From positions 62,001-126,000 of the forward strand of contig NZ_CP119967.1 in assembly GCF_029543085.1 (NCBI RefSeq): a stretch of DNA of 64,000 nt. Reading direction: 5' to 3'. The notes under the pieces were generated by a model, which had not been told where the DNA came from, ran no database searches, and was given only the letters and a program-made list of their open reading frames with translations. Source of the DNA: Pseudomonas sp. A34-9 (GTDB lineage: Bacteria > Pseudomonadota > Gammaproteobacteria > Pseudomonadales > Pseudomonadaceae). Below are positions 9,033 to 18,518 of the stretch, in pieces. Position numbers and translations under genes: made by a program. Each line of letters opens with the position of its first letter. Position 1 is the stretch's first letter.

Positions 9033-9644
9033 TTAGTGCAGACCTTGAATGTAGCTTGCGACTGCCGCGATGTCTTCGTCGCTCAGGCGTTTGGCGATGG
9101 TCTGCATGGTCATGGTGTCGCCGTCGTTGGTGCGGCCGCCTTCTTCCTTGCGGAAATCGGTCAGTTGTTTGGTGATGTATTGAGCGTGTTGGCCACCCAG
9201 GTGCGGGAAGCCGGCAGCGGCGTTGCCGGCGCCATTCGGCGAGTGGCAACCGGTGCAGGCAGGCAGGCCCTTGGCCAGGTTGCCGCCACGGAACAGGGCT
9301 TCACCGCGCGCGACGAGCTTAGGATCGGCGGCGCCAACGCTGCCTTTCTGGCTGGCGAAGTAGGCGGCGATGTCGGCCAGGTCCTGATCGCTCAGGTTGG
9401 TCAGCAATCCGGTCATCTCCAGTACAGTGCGCTTGCCTGACTTGATATCGTGCAACTGCTTGGTCAGGTAGCGTTCACCTTGACCGGCCAGTTTCGGAAA
9501 GTTTGGCGCCATGCTGTTCCCGTCCGGGCCATGGCAGGCTCCACATACAGCGGCTTTTGCCTGGCCCGCTGCGGCATCACCGGCAGCATGGGCGAAGCCT
9601 GAAATTCCCACGGTCAACAGCAGACTCACGATCAATTTGTTCAT
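9033..9644 (-). CDS. cc4: Cytochrome c4, diheme periplasmic electron carrier
   Basis: Diheme cytochrome that passes electrons from the bc1 complex to terminal oxidases. 203 residues. A signal peptide ends near SGFAHA. Two homologous halves each hold a heme site: CGACHG (about 35-40) and CTGCHS (about 130-135). Later methionines supply the sixth ligand (for example in NSMAPNFPKLAGQ). A monoheme cytochrome gene lies 43 bases upstream in the same direction, so they are probably one operon. The same pairing next to engB and polA is seen in P. aeruginosa (from memory). The caa3 oxidase encoded further along the window is a possible electron acceptor. Confidence 0.95.
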   Translation of the reverse strand: MNKLIVSLLLTVGISGFAHAAGDAAAGQAKAAVCGACHGPDGNSMAPNFPKLAGQGERYLTKQLHDIKSGKRTVLEMTGLLTNLSDQDLADIAAYFASQKGSVGAADPKLVARGEALFRGGNLAKGLPACTGCHSPNGAGNAAAGFPHLGGQHAQYITKQLTDFRKEEGGRTNDGDTMTMQTIAKRLSDEDIAAVASYIQGLH

Positions 9645-9687
9645 CAGCTAATCCAACTACGGCTAAGGGTTAAGTTATGGACCGGGT

Positions 9688-9978
9688 TTACTCGCTCATC
9701 CACAGGATGATGGCTTGGTAATCCTCGGCACTGCAGTCCATGCACAAACCACGCGGCGGCATCGCCTTGAAACCCTGGGTCACGTGTTGCACCAGCGTCC
9801 CCATACCTTTCGCCAACCTCGGCGTCCAAGCTTCCTGATCGCCTCTTTTGGGCGCCATGGGTAGTTGGCCGGAATGACAGGCACCACAAACACGGTTGTA
9901 CACAGCTTCCGGATCCTGTGTAGCCTGTGCGCTGTAAAGCGGCATCAAGACTCCGGCAGCCAGCAGCCATTTCGTCAT
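9688..9978 (-). CDS. Small monoheme c-type cytochrome (c5-like)
   Basis: 96-residue protein with a signal peptide (cleavage near AQA) and one heme-binding site CGACHSG at about residue 32. It also has the Pro-rich and GLCMDCS stretches of the cytochrome c5 class, where a second Cys pair is common. It is a likely periplasmic electron carrier. It is the first gene of a leftward pair with cytochrome c4. The intergenic space to engB (191 bases, divergent) must hold promoters for both directions. A longer frame covering this gene in another phase has no heme motif and is discarded. Confidence 0.88.
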   Translation of the reverse strand: MTKWLLAAGVLMPLYSAQATQDPEAVYNRVCGACHSGQLPMAPKRGDQEAWTPRLAKGMGTLVQHVTQGFKAMPPRGLCMDCSAEDYQAIILWMSE

Positions 9979-10169
9979 AAAACGACCTTTTCAGGGTTGA
10001 GAGCGTTCTGCGTTCTAATGCGCAATCAAGGTCTGTCGCTCTCGTGAACTTCATCCTTCGCTGGGACAAAGCACACACAAAATCTGCGGCATTATATACT
10101 GGCGTCACTGAAACGGAAGCGACACCGCGTTCCGCGCCCAATCCCGGCGCCGCCCACATCGGAAATCCC

Positions 10170-10811
10170 ATGCAACTCAAGAATCCCATCCTCGGCCTGT
10201 GCCAACAGTCCACATTCATGCTCAGTGCCGCCAAAGTCGATCAATGCCCTGACGACGAAGGCTTCGAAGTGGCGTTCGCCGGGCGTTCCAACGCCGGTAA
10301 ATCCAGCGCACTGAATACCCTGACTCACGCCAGCCTGGCGCGCACCTCGAAAACTCCGGGGCGCACACAGCTGTTGAACTTCTTCAAGCTAGACGAAGAT
10401 CGCCGTCTGGTCGACCTGCCGGGCTACGGTTACGCAAAAGTACCGATCCCGCTGAAGATGCACTGGCAGCGTCACCTTGAGGCTTACCTCGGTGGCCGCG
10501 AGAGTTTGAAGGGGCTGATTCTGATGATGGACATCCGTCATCCAATGACCGACTTCGACCTGCTGATGCTCGACTGGGCGGTTGCCGCCGGCATGCCGAT
10601 GCACATCCTGCTGACCAAGGCCGACAAACTGACCTACGGCGCAGCGAAGAACACCCTGCTCAAAGTGCAGTCGGAAATCCGCAAAGGTTGGGGTGATCTG
10701 GTCACCATCCAGCTCTTCTCCGCGCCAAAACGCATGGGCCTGGAAGAGGCCTACACTGTATTGGCCGGCTGGATGGAACTGGCAGACAAAGGCGCCGAGG
10801 CGGCTGAGTAA
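10170..10811 (+). CDS. engB: EngB/YsxC, ribosome-assembly GTPase
   Basis: Essential GTPase of the TrmE-Era-EngA-EngB group needed for maturation of the large ribosomal subunit. 213 residues. G1 is [10 protein letters not shown]2 lies in the [11 protein letters not shown] segment, G3 is [10 protein letters not shown]4 is LTKADKL and G5 is FSAPKR. The reading frame is open for 126 bases upstream, but homologues begin with a stretch like [14 protein letters not shown], so the ATG at 10170 is used. A strong hairpin terminator follows. The gene is convergent with the ersA and polA transcripts. Confidence 0.95.
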   Translation: MQLKNPILGLCQQSTFMLSAAKVDQCPDDEGFEVAFAGRSNAGKSSALNTLTHASLARTSKTPGRTQLLNFFKLDEDRRLVDLPGYGYAKVPIPLKMHWQRHLEAYLGGRESLKGLILMMDIRHPMTDFDLLMLDWAVAAGMPMHILLTKADKLTYGAAKNTLLKVQSEIRKGWGDLVTIQLFSAPKRMGLEEAYTVLAGWMELADKGAEAAE

Positions 10812-10825
10812 ACAGGGATTAGAAA

Positions 10826-10888
10826 ATTGGCTGGGGTGCGTTCAGGCTGGCTTTCAACGCAGCCTGAGCGTGCCACAGCCGATTTTTG
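10826..10888 (+). terminator. Terminator hairpin downstream of engB
   Basis: An inner stem of eleven pairs (10839-10849 with 10860-10870, one G-T pair) sits inside an outer eight-pair stem (10826-10833 with 10876-10883). Five T residues follow (10883-10887). This is a good rho-independent terminator for rightward transcription 15 bases after the engB stop. Confidence 0.75.
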
Positions 10889-10891
10889 GGC

Positions 10892-11022
10892 AAAAAAAGC
10901 CCCGGATTTCATTGGGGAGGGAGAAATTCCGGGGTTTAAGTTCCGAACCGCTAGGGCGGGGTTCAGATATCTGCCAACACTTAACACAACATAGGAGCAT
11001 CGAAGGGCTTCACCAGCCATTC
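10892..11022 (-). ncRNA. ersA: ErsA, envelope-stress small RNA (Spot 42-like locus)
   Basis: Leftward sRNA gene in the engB-polA gap, the place where P. aeruginosa has the AlgU-dependent sRNA ErsA (132 nt). A sigma-22-type promoter (11056-11029) would start RNA near 11022. A terminator hairpin (CCCCGGA...TCCGGGG, 10899-10936) with a seven-T tract ends it near 10892, giving about 131 nt. That length fit is strong. The terminator loop holds a pyrimidine-rich CUCCCUCCCC run that could pair with Shine-Dalgarno sequences. Known targets of ErsA in P. aeruginosa include algC and oprD; targets here are not known. The exact 5' end is inferred. Confidence 0.88.
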
Positions 11023-11028
11023 AGTATC

Positions 11029-11056
11029 TCTGAGTAGTGTCCTTCCAGATTAGTTC
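11029..11056 (-). promoter_or_regulatory. AlgU (sigma-22)-type promoter of ersA
   Basis: Minus-strand -35 GAACTA (11056-11051), 17-base spacer, -10 TCAGA (11033-11029). One mismatch in each box against GAACTT / TCTGA. The same -10 variant occurs at the osmC site in this window. Confidence 0.78.
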
Positions 11057-11162
11057 AGATTTTTTTCAAAAAGCTTTGGAATAATCCCAAGCGCTTTTCG
11101 AAATAAGCCGGTTTTACGGGCTTGCCGCGACAACAGGTCGCGGCTGACCGCTTTCAAATGGC

Positions 11163-13967
11163 TCAGTGAGCCTCATCCCAATTGTTGCCGACACCCACTT
11201 CGACCAGCAGCGGCACGTCCAGTTTCGCCGCTTCGCTCATGTGCAGGCGAATCTCGGCGCTGACCTGCTCGACCAGATCCTCGCGAACCTCCAGCACCAA
11301 TTCATCGTGTACCTGCAGGATGACTTTGGCGTCCAGGCCGGACGTCGCCAGCCAGTTATCTACCGCGACCATGGCTTTCTTGATGATGTCGGCAGCCGTG
11401 CCCTGCATCGGCGCGTTGATCGCCGTGCGTTCGGCGGCCGCGCGCTCCTGCGGCTTGTTCGAGTTGATTTCAGGCAGATACAGACGACGACCGAAGAACG
11501 TCTCGACATAACCCTGATCCGCCGCCTGCGCGCGGGTGCGATCCATGTACTCGCGCACCCCCGGATAACGGGCGAAGTAAGTATCGATGTAAGCCTTGGC
11601 AGTCTTGGTGTCGACGCCGATATCCTTGCCGAGCTTCTGCGCGCCCATGCCGTAGATCAGACCGAAGTTGATCGCCTTGGCGCCACGGCGCTGGTCGGAG
11701 GTCACTTCATTGAGTTCGACCTTGAACACTTCGGCAGCGGTGGCGGTGTGCACGTCCAGATTGTTGCGGAAGGCGTTCATCAGACCTTCGTCCTTGGACA
11801 GGTGCGCCATGATCCGCAGTTCGATCTGCGAATAGTCCGCCGCCAGCAGTTTGTAGCCTTTTGGCGCGACGAATGCCTGGCGGATACGGCGGCCTTCAGC
11901 GGTGCGTACCGGGATGTTCTGCAGGTTCGGGTCGCTGGAGGACAAACGCCCGGTCGACGCCACAGCCTGATGATACGAGGTGTGGATACGGCCGGTACGC
12001 GGGTTGATCTGCTCTGGCAGGCGATCGGTGTAAGTGCTTTTCAGCTTGCTCATCGAGCGGTGCTCCATCAGCACCTTCGGCAAGCGGTGATCGTCTTCAG
12101 CAAGTTTCGCCAACACTTCTTCGGCGGTGGACGGCTGACCCTTGGCAGTCTTCTTCAGCACCGGAAGACCGAGTTTCTCGTAGAGAATCACACCCAGTTG
12201 CTTCGGCGAGCCAAGGTTGAATTCTTCCCCGGCGATCTCGAACGCTTCGCGCTCCAGCGCCACCATTTTGTTGCCCAGTTCGATGCTCTGGATGCCGAGC
12301 AACTCAGCGTCGACAAACGCGCCTTGGCGTTCGATGCGCGCCAACACGGGCACCAGCGGAATCTCGATGTCGGTCAGCACGCTGGCCAGACTCGGGATGG
12401 CGCTGAGTTTTTCGAACAAGGTCTGGTGCAGACGCAGGGTGATGTCGGCGTCTTCGGCAGCGTACGGCCCGGCCTGTTCCAGGGCGATCTGGTCGAAGGT
12501 CAGCTGTTTGGCGCCTTTGCCGGCTATGTCCTGGAAGCTCACGGTGGTGTGATCCAGATACTTCTGCGCGAGGCTGTCCATGTCGTGGCGGGTGGCGGTG
12601 GAGTTGAGCACGTAGGACTCAAGCATCGTGTCGAAGGCAATGCCGCGCACGTTGATGCCTTGGCTCTGATCGCCGCCGATGGCGCAGTTGGCCAGGATAT
12701 TCATGTCGAACTTGGCGTGCTGGCCGACCTTGAGCTTGCTCGGGTCTTCGAGGATCGGCTTGAGCGCGCGCAGCACGGTGTCGCGATCCAGCTGCTCCGG
12801 CACGCCGATGTAGGAGTGGGTCAGCGGGATGTACGCGGCTTCGTTGGCCTGCACCGCGAACGACAGGCCGACCAGTTGCGCCTGCTGCGCGTCGATGCCG
12901 GTGGTTTCGGTGTCAAAGGCGAACAGCTTGGCGTTGTTGAGTTTTTCCAGCCAGACGTCGAAGCGCGCCTGATCGAGGATGGTTTCGTACGCAGCTTCAG
13001 CGGGAGCGGCAGGCGCTTCTTCCGCTGGCGCGCTGAACAGATCGCCGGCCGGTGCAGGCTCGCTGGCCGCGCTCAGTTCCAGCCGCTTGGCGTCGCGATC
13101 CAGATCGTTGATCCAGCTTTTGAATTCCAGCAGGGAGTACAACTCGTAGAGCTTGGCCGGGTCTTCTGCGCCCATCTGCAAATCATCGAGTTCTATGTCC
13201 AGTGGCACGTCGACCTTGATGGTCGCCAGTTGATAGGAGAGGAACGCCATCTCCTTGTGCTCTTCAAGCTTGGCCGGCAGGGTTTTCGCGCCGCGAATCG
13301 GCAAGGTCGGGACGATGTCGAGGTTGGCGTACAGCTTGGTGAGGCCGCCGTTGACCCCGACCAACAGGCCGGAAGCGGTCTTCGGGCCAATGCCCGGAAC
13401 GCCTGGAATGTTGTCGGACGAATCGCCCATCAGCGCCAGATAATCGATGATCTGCTCCGGTGCGACGCCGAATTTCTCCTTCACGCCTTCCACGTCCATC
13501 GAACTACCGGACATGGTGTTGACCAAGGTAATGTGGCCGTCGACCAGTTGCGCCATGTCCTTGTCGCCGGTGGAGATGACCACCGGACGATCCGCCGCCG
13601 CGCTGCTGCGGGCGAGGGTGCCGATCACGTCGTCGGCCTCGACGCCTTCCACGCAGAGCAGCGGGAAACCGAGGGCGATCACGCTCTGGTGCAGCGGCTC
13701 GATCTGCACGCGCATGTCGTCGGGCATGCTCGGGCGGTTGGCTTTGTATTCGGCGTACATCTCATCGCGAAATGTCCCGCCCTTGGCGTCGAACACCACG
13801 GCGAACGGACTGTCCGGGTACTGCTTGCGCAGACTCTTGAGCATGTTCAGCACGCCTTTGACCGCACCGGTCGGCAGGCCTTTGGAGGTGGTCAGTGGTG
13901 GCAGCGCGTGAAACGCGCGGTACAGGTAAGACGAACCGTCCACCAGGACGAGGGGGGCTTGGCTCAT
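11163..13967 (-). CDS. polA: DNA polymerase I
   Basis: Fills gaps and removes RNA primers in replication and repair. 934 residues with all three parts: the 5'-3' exonuclease (1 to about 300, start [16 protein letters not shown]), an active 3'-5' proofreading domain (FDTETTG at about 352 keeps the Asp-x-Glu metal site) and the polymerase with motif A DYSQIELR (about 712) and motif C VHDEL (about 887). An Ala/Pro-rich linker joins the first two domains. The ATG at 13967 is chosen over a TTG four codons upstream. It is divergent from the DUF2782 gene. Downstream lies an eight-pair hairpin (11124-11144) without a long T tract, so the end of its transcript near ersA is unclear. Confidence 0.98.
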   Translation of the reverse strand: MSQAPLVLVDGSSYLYRAFHALPPLTTSKGLPTGAVKGVLNMLKSLRKQYPDSPFAVVFDAKGGTFRDEMYAEYKANRPSMPDDMRVQIEPLHQSVIALGFPLLCVEGVEADDVIGTLARSSAAADRPVVISTGDKDMAQLVDGHITLVNTMSGSSMDVEGVKEKFGVAPEQIIDYLALMGDSSDNIPGVPGIGPKTASGLLVGVNGGLTKLYANLDIVPTLPIRGAKTLPAKLEEHKEMAFLSYQLATIKVDVPLDIELDDLQMGAEDPAKLYELYSLLEFKSWINDLDRDAKRLELSAASEPAPAGDLFSAPAEEAPAAPAEAAYETILDQARFDVWLEKLNNAKLFAFDTETTGIDAQQAQLVGLSFAVQANEAAYIPLTHSYIGVPEQLDRDTVLRALKPILEDPSKLKVGQHAKFDMNILANCAIGGDQSQGINVRGIAFDTMLESYVLNSTATRHDMDSLAQKYLDHTTVSFQDIAGKGAKQLTFDQIALEQAGPYAAEDADITLRLHQTLFEKLSAIPSLASVLTDIEIPLVPVLARIERQGAFVDAELLGIQSIELGNKMVALEREAFEIAGEEFNLGSPKQLGVILYEKLGLPVLKKTAKGQPSTAEEVLAKLAEDDHRLPKVLMEHRSMSKLKSTYTDRLPEQINPRTGRIHTSYHQAVASTGRLSSSDPNLQNIPVRTAEGRRIRQAFVAPKGYKLLAADYSQIELRIMAHLSKDEGLMNAFRNNLDVHTATAAEVFKVELNEVTSDQRRGAKAINFGLIYGMGAQKLGKDIGVDTKTAKAYIDTYFARYPGVREYMDRTRAQAADQGYVETFFGRRLYLPEINSNKPQERAAAERTAINAPMQGTAADIIKKAMVAVDNWLATSGLDAKVILQVHDELVLEVREDLVEQVSAEIRLHMSEAAKLDVPLLVEVGVGNNWDEAH

Positions 13968-14041
13968 GAGCAGGATCAACCTTTTCGGCGGGTCCGGCGC
14001 TAGAATAGCGGGACCGTTGACGACAAAGGGACAAGGTTATC

Positions 14042-14338
14042 ATGCGTACGTTAAATCGCTTGCTGCTGGTCGGTCTGATTGCTGCCTCACCATTGGCCGC
14101 GATGGCGGCGGATGATGCGCCGGCCTCGGAGCCGGAAGTTACCATCAACACGCACACGGAAGGCGACAAGGTCATCCAGGAATACAGCCGCAGTGGCTTC
14201 GTGTATGCGATCAAGGTCACACCGAAGGGCGGCAAGCCCTATTTCCTGGTGCGCGCCGATGGTTCGGATGCGAACTACATTCGCTCCGACCAGCCGGATA
14301 TGCTGATTCCGTCGTGGGAAATCTTTACCTGGAAGTAA
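14042..14338 (+). CDS. DUF2782 periplasmic protein
   Basis: 98 residues with a signal peptide (cleavage near AMAADD) and a compact beta-rich domain (EVTINTHTEGDKVIQEYSR) typical of DUF2782, a family of unknown function found between polA and thrB in many Gammaproteobacteria. It starts 74 bases from polA on the opposite strand, so the two share a short promoter region. A possible -10 TAGAAT lies near 14011-14016. A perfect eight-pair hairpin without T tract (14357-14378) separates it from thrB, and read-through is likely. Confidence 0.85.
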   Translation: MRTLNRLLLVGLIAASPLAAMAADDAPASEPEVTINTHTEGDKVIQEYSRSGFVYAIKVTPKGGKPYFLVRADGSDANYIRSDQPDMLIPSWEIFTWK

Positions 14339-14399
14339 GTTTCCCGACTTTTAATCGGCGTCGCCTGATAGCGACGCCTGAACTGAGCAGTTTTTAACC

Positions 14400-15353
14400 A
14401 TGTCTGTGTTCACTCCCCTGGCTCGGCCCGAGCTGGAAACCTTTCTCGCCCCTTACGGGCTTGGCCGTCTGCTTGATTTCCAGGGGATCGCCGCCGGCAG
14501 CGAAAACACCAATTTCTTTATCAGCCTGGAGCAGGGTGAATTCGTCCTCACCCTGGTCGAGCGCGGCCCGGTGCAGGAGATGCCGTTCTTCATCGACTTG
14601 CTCGATGTGCTGCATGAGGCCGATTTGCCAGTGCCTTACGCACTGCGCACCACCGACGGCGAGGCGCTGCGTGAGCTGAAAGGCAAGCCGGCGCTGTTGC
14701 AACCGCGCCTGTCCGGCAAGCACATCAAGCTCGCCAATGCCCAGCATTGCGCGCAGGTCGGCGAGTTGCAGGCGCACTTGCACTTGGCGACTCAGGGCGA
14801 GCGCATGATCAAGCGCAAGACCGATCGTGGTCTCGACTGGATGCTGGAAGAGGGCACGGCGTTTCTCTCGCACCTGAGTGACGAGCCGCGCGCCTTGCTG
14901 CAAAAGGCCCTGGATGAAATCACCGAGCGCAAAGAGAAGATTCTTGCGCTGCCTCGGGCGAACATTCATGCCGATCTGTTTCGCGACAACGCGATGTTCG
15001 AAGGCACGCACCTGACCGGGCTGATCGACTTCTACAACGCCTGTTCGGGGCCGATGCTGTACGACGTGGCGATAGCCTTGAACGACTGGTGCTCGGACGA
15101 GGACGGTTTGATCGATGGGCCGCGTGCCCGCGCATTCCTTGGCGCCTATGCAGCATTGCGCCCGTTCACGGCAGCCGAGGCCGAGTTGTGGCCGACGATG
15201 CTGCGTGTGGCCTGTGTGCGGTTCTGGTTGTCGCGGTTGATCGCGGCGGAGCAGTTTGCCGGGCAGGACGTGTTGATTCACGATCCGCAGGAATTTGAGC
15301 TGCGGTTGGCGCAGCGGCAGAGCGTCGGTATTCATCTACCGTTCGCGCTCTAA
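14400..15353 (+). CDS. thrB: Homoserine kinase, ThrB (APH-fold type)
   Basis: Phosphorylates L-homoserine in threonine synthesis. 317 residues of the aminoglycoside-phosphotransferase/choline-kinase fold used by Pseudomonas, unlike the GHMP-type ThrB of E. coli. Seen: GSENTNFFISL (nucleotide loop), NIHADLFRDNAMF (catalytic loop with Asp and Asn) and GLIDFYNACSG (metal-binding Asp). No signal peptide. It follows the DUF2782 gene by 61 bases and is probably co-transcribed. A 30-bp perfect inverted repeat starts just after the stop and can act as terminator. Confidence 0.94.
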   Translation: MSVFTPLARPELETFLAPYGLGRLLDFQGIAAGSENTNFFISLEQGEFVLTLVERGPVQEMPFFIDLLDVLHEADLPVPYALRTTDGEALRELKGKPALLQPRLSGKHIKLANAQHCAQVGELQAHLHLATQGERMIKRKTDRGLDWMLEEGTAFLSHLSDEPRALLQKALDEITERKEKILALPRANIHADLFRDNAMFEGTHLTGLIDFYNACSGPMLYDVAIALNDWCSDEDGLIDGPRARAFLGAYAALRPFTAAEAELWPTMLRVACVRFWLSRLIAAEQFAGQDVLIHDPQEFELRLAQRQSVGIHLPFAL

Positions 15354-15357
15354 GATC

Positions 15358-15436
15358 AAAAGATCGCAGCCTTCGGCAGCTCCTACATTGGATTGATGTA
15401 CACCCCTGTAGGAGCTGCCGAAGGCTGCGATCTTTT
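15358..15436. repeat. REP-type inverted pair, GATCGCAGCC family (copy 1)
   Basis: A perfect 30-bp inverted repeat, 15358-15387 with 15407-15436, spacer 19 bases. Each arm runs TGTAGGAGCTGCCGAAGGCT to the GCGATCTTTT end. It lies between the convergent thrB and znuA genes. With a T tract at each outer end it can end transcription from both sides. Same family as the pairs at 19231 and 58362. Confidence 0.93.
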
Positions 15437-15445
15437 TCTATGGGG

Positions 15446-16366
15446 CTACAGAGATTCCAGGCATCCCGCCAAATCATTGCCCAATTTTTCCAATACTTGC
15501 TCATAACCTTGAGCCGTTGCCGGGGTGTACCCGCCCAACGCATCCAGCTCAGCCAGTTTCACCGGCAGGCCTGCCACCAGTGTCTCGGCCAGGCGCGGCC
15601 GCAACGGCGGCTCACTGAACACACAGGTCTTGCCCACTTCCTGCAACCGCTTGCGCATCGCCGCGACGTGCTGCGCGCCCGGCTGCACTTCGGCGGCCAC
15701 ACTGAAAACGCCGGTGTGCTTCAGGCCATAAGCCTCTTCGAAGTAATCAAACGCCTCGTGAAAGACGAAGTACGGTTTGCCTTCAACACTGGCCAGACGC
15801 TTCTTCAACCGCTGATCCAGCGCATCCAGACGCTCATCGAACGCCTTGGCATTGCTCTGATAACGCGCGGCATTCGCCGGGTCGGCAGCGCTCAAGTCAG
15901 CCGCCATCTTGTCGGCAATGACCCGCGCGTTCACCGGCGACAGCCACAAATGCGCATCCAGCGTGCCCGGGCGGTGATCGTGATCATGCTCGTCGGCATC
16001 TTCGGCGTGGGAATGACTGTCTTCAGCAAAGCGCCGCAACTTCATCCCCGGCAAATCCTGCACGGCGACGCTCGGCAGCGTGCGACCATTCAGCACGCGC
16101 GGCAGGAAACCTTCCATGTCCGGGCCGATCCAGTAGAGCAGATCGACCGATTGCACCTTCCGTACGTCGGATGGCCGCAGCGCGTAATTGTGCGGCGAGG
16201 CACCCGGCGGCAGCAGCACTTCGGGAATCGCTACGCCGTCCTGTACGGCCGCTGCAATCAGCTGCAACGGTTTGATGCTGGTGAGGACTTTGACCTCGGC
16301 CTGAGCCGAAACGATCAGCAGAAAACTGGCGACAAAAGCCACAAAAACAGAAAAAAGTCGGGACAC
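15446..16366 (-). CDS. znuA: ZnuA, periplasmic zinc-binding protein of the Znu importer
   Basis: Captures zinc for the ZnuBC transporter. 306 residues from the GTG at 16366. A signal peptide ends at SAQA. The cluster A-I fold shows ASPHNYALRPSD (zinc His), the His/Asp-rich mobile loop HSHAEDADEHDHDH (about 120-135), LDAHLWLSP (second His) and VFHEAFDYF (third His). A GTG three codons upstream (16375) is an alternative start. Neither has a strong ribosome binding site. Divergent from zur with a 66-base gap holding a Zur-like palindrome, so it is expected to be repressed by Zur when zinc is plentiful. Confidence 0.93.
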   Translation of the reverse strand: MSRLFSVFVAFVASFLLIVSAQAEVKVLTSIKPLQLIAAAVQDGVAIPEVLLPPGASPHNYALRPSDVRKVQSVDLLYWIGPDMEGFLPRVLNGRTLPSVAVQDLPGMKLRRFAEDSHSHAEDADEHDHDHRPGTLDAHLWLSPVNARVIADKMAADLSAADPANAARYQSNAKAFDERLDALDQRLKKRLASVEGKPYFVFHEAFDYFEEAYGLKHTGVFSVAAEVQPGAQHVAAMRKRLQEVGKTCVFSEPPLRPRLAETLVAGLPVKLAELDALGGYTPATAQGYEQVLEKLGNDLAGCLESL

Positions 16367-16392
16367 GATGACCACTCAAGGAGGCGAGAACG

Positions 16393-16407
16393 GGTAACAT
16401 AATAACG
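16393..16407. promoter_or_regulatory. Candidate Zur box between znuA and zur
   Basis: The 15 bases GGTAACATAATAACG form an imperfect AT-rich palindrome resembling the gammaproteobacterial Zur core (TGTTATAATATAACA; 9 of 15 positions by eye). It lies in the short divergent promoter region of a Zur-controlled locus. Position supports it; the sequence match alone is moderate. Confidence 0.5.
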
Positions 16408-16432
16408 TCTCTATCAAAACTCGTCGCCGCCC

Positions 16433-16915
16433 ATGCCTATTACACCGATTGCCAGCCGTCCCCACGACCACTCTCATTGCGTGCACAGCGCTTTGTCCGA
16501 GGCCGATACCTTGTGCGCCCAGAAAGGCTTGCGCCTGACCGCGTTGCGCCGCCGGGTGCTGGAATTGGTGTGGCAGAGCCACAAACCGCTGGGCGCCTAC
16601 GACATTCTCGCCGTGTTGAGCGAGCAGGACGGTCGCCGCGCTGCGCCGCCCACCGTGTACCGCGCACTGGATTTCCTCTTGGAAAACGGCCTGGTGCACC
16701 GCATCTCCTCGCTCAACGCATTCGTCGGCTGCGTACACCCGGAACACGCGCATCAAGGCCAGTTCCTGATCTGCCGCGATTGCCACGCCGCCATCGAACT
16801 TGAGCAGAAAGTGATCAGCGACGCGATCATCGACAGCGCCAGGGACGTCGGCTTCATCGTCGAAGCGCAGACCGTCGAAGTCGTCGGCCTGTGCTCCGGT
16901 TGCCAGGGGGCTTGA
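16433..16915 (+). CDS. zur: Zur, zinc uptake regulator (Fur family; formerly Np20)
   Basis: Zinc-dependent repressor of zinc uptake genes. 160 residues. An N-terminal His-rich tail (HDHSHCVH) precedes the winged helix (about 25-90, [21 protein letters not shown]). The dimerisation domain carries the zinc Cys pairs CRDC and CSGC and the His-rich segment [10 protein letters not shown]. Length and the Cys arrangement fit Zur better than Fur. The stop TGA overlaps the ATG of znuC by one base, so zur-znuC-znuB form one rightward operon. Confidence 0.94.
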   Translation: MPITPIASRPHDHSHCVHSALSEADTLCAQKGLRLTALRRRVLELVWQSHKPLGAYDILAVLSEQDGRRAAPPTVYRALDFLLENGLVHRISSLNAFVGCVHPEHAHQGQFLICRDCHAAIELEQKVISDAIIDSARDVGFIVEAQTVEVVGLCSGCQGA

Positions 16916-17700
16916 TGAGCAACGCGCTGATTCGTCTGGAACAGGTCGCCGTCAAGTTTGCCGGACAGGCCGTACTGGACAACATTGAGCTGAGCGTCGA
17001 ACCGGGACAGATCGTCACCCTGATCGGTCCCAATGGCGCCGGCAAGACCACGCTGGTGCGCGCTGTGCTCGGGTTGCTCAAACCGGACAGCGGCAGTGTC
17101 TGGCGCAAGCCGAAACTGCGCGTCGGTTACATGCCGCAAAAGCTTCACGTCGACCCGACCCTGCCGCTGTCGGTGCTGCGCTTCTTGCGCCTGGTGCCGG
17201 GTGTCGATCGTCCGCGTGCGCTGGCCGCGTTGAAAGAAGTCGGCGCCGAGCACGTTATCGACAGTCCGGTGCAAAGCGTTTCCGGCGGTGAAATGCAGCG
17301 CGTACTGCTCGCTCGCGCGCTGCTGCGCGAACCGGAACTGCTGGTGCTTGATGAGCCGGTGCAAGGTGTCGACGTCGCCGGCCAGGCCGAGCTGTACAGC
17401 CTGATCACCCGTCTGCGCGATCGCCATGGTTGCGGCGTGTTGATGGTGTCCCACGATTTGCATCTGGTGATGAGCACCACCGATCAGGTGGTCTGCCTCA
17501 ACCGTCACGTCTGCTGCTCCGGGCATCCCGAGCAGGTCAGCGGCGATCCGGCATTCGTCGAGCTGTTCGGCAAGAATGCGCAGAGCCTGGCGGTTTATCA
17601 CCACCATCACGATCATGCTCACGACCTGCACGGTTCGGTCGTCAAAGGGCCGGTTATCGGCCAACCTCACGTTCATGGAGACAACTGCAAGCATGGCTGA
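16915..17700 (+). CDS. znuC: ZnuC, ATPase of the zinc ABC importer
   Basis: Powers zinc uptake through ZnuB. 261 residues. Walker [11 protein letters not shown] loop MPQKL, signature VSGGEMQR, Walker B LLVLDEP, switch His in VSHDLH. The last 40 residues are a His-rich tail ([13 protein letters not shown] and [10 protein letters not shown]) not needed for ATPase function and probably able to bind zinc. The ATG at 16915 overlaps the zur stop. Frames upstream belong to zur. Confidence 0.95.
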   Translation: MSNALIRLEQVAVKFAGQAVLDNIELSVEPGQIVTLIGPNGAGKTTLVRAVLGLLKPDSGSVWRKPKLRVGYMPQKLHVDPTLPLSVLRFLRLVPGVDRPRALAALKEVGAEHVIDSPVQSVSGGEMQRVLLARALLREPELLVLDEPVQGVDVAGQAELYSLITRLRDRHGCGVLMVSHDLHLVMSTTDQVVCLNRHVCCSGHPEQVSGDPAFVELFGKNAQSLAVYHHHHDHAHDLHGSVVKGPVIGQPHVHGDNCKHG

Positions 17701-18481
17701 TTTTCTGTTGTATGCCCTGCTTGCAGGTCTGGCGTTGGCGATCGTTGCAGGTCCGTTGGGTTCGTTTGTGGTCTGGCGCCGCATGGCTTATTTCGGCGAC
17801 ACGCTGTCCCACGCCGCGCTGCTCGGTGTGGCGCTGGGCTTTTTACTGGATGTCAGCCCGACCGTCGCGGTGACGGTAGGCTGCCTGTTGCTGGCGGTGC
17901 TGCTGGTCACGCTGCAACAGCGTCAACCGCTGGCGTCTGACACGCTTTTGGGAATTCTCGCACCGAGCACGCTCTCTCTCGGCCTGGTGGTACTAAGCTT
18001 CATGCACGAAGTACGGATCGACCTGATGGCCTATCTGTTCGGCGACCTGCTGGCGATCAGCCCGACCGACCTGGCGTGGATCCTCGGCGGCAGCGCGGCG
18101 GTGCTGGTGTTGCTGGTGACGCTATGGCGGCCATTGCTGGCGATCACCGTGCATGAAGAGTTGGCCAGGGTCGAAGGCCTGCCGGTCGCGGGTCTGCGCA
18201 TGGCGCTGATGTTGTTGATCGCGGTGGTGATCGCCGTGGCGATGAAAATCGTCGGTGTGTTGCTGATTACTTCACTGTTGATCATCCCGGCGGCTGCGGC
18301 ACAGCGTCACGCCCGCTCGCCGGAGCAGATGGCACTGGGCGCGAGCCTGCTGGGCATGCTCGCCGTGTGTGGCGGGCTGGCGCTGTCGTGGTTCAAGGAC
18401 ACCCCGGCCGGGCCGTCAATCGTTGTGACGGCGGCCGCACTGTTTCTGTTGAGTTTTGTTCTGCCCCGTCGTGGGGTGTAG
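17693..18481 (+). CDS. znuB: ZnuB, membrane permease of the zinc ABC importer
   Basis: Inner-membrane channel subunit of ZnuABC (ABC-3 family). 262 residues, about eight hydrophobic helices. The conserved [22 protein letters not shown] stretch near residues 27-48 is the contact region for ZnuC. The start overlaps the end of znuC by eight bases, which points to translational coupling. Length matches the family. Confidence 0.95.
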   Translation: MADFLLYALLAGLALAIVAGPLGSFVVWRRMAYFGDTLSHAALLGVALGFLLDVSPTVAVTVGCLLLAVLLVTLQQRQPLASDTLLGILAPSTLSLGLVVLSFMHEVRIDLMAYLFGDLLAISPTDLAWILGGSAAVLVLLVTLWRPLLAITVHEELARVEGLPVAGLRMALMLLIAVVIAVAMKIVGVLLITSLLIIPAAAAQRHARSPEQMALGASLLGMLAVCGGLALSWFKDTPAGPSIVVTAAALFLLSFVLPRRGV

Positions 18482-18518
18482 ACTTGGCCGCTTTTTGCGC
18501 AAATAGAGAGTCGCAGGA

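Noticed and set aside
9644..10234. Long frame across the small cytochrome gene and the engB gap
   Set aside because: Out of phase with the heme-motif protein at 9688-9978; no signal or motif.
11166..14003. Open frame of 945 codons on the strand opposite polA
   Set aside because: It mirrors the polA codons in a GC-rich genome, shows no domain or ribosome site, and polA is certain.
14357..14378. Perfect hairpin between DUF2782 and thrB as terminator
   Set aside because: No T tract follows and the two genes are close; read-through is more likely.
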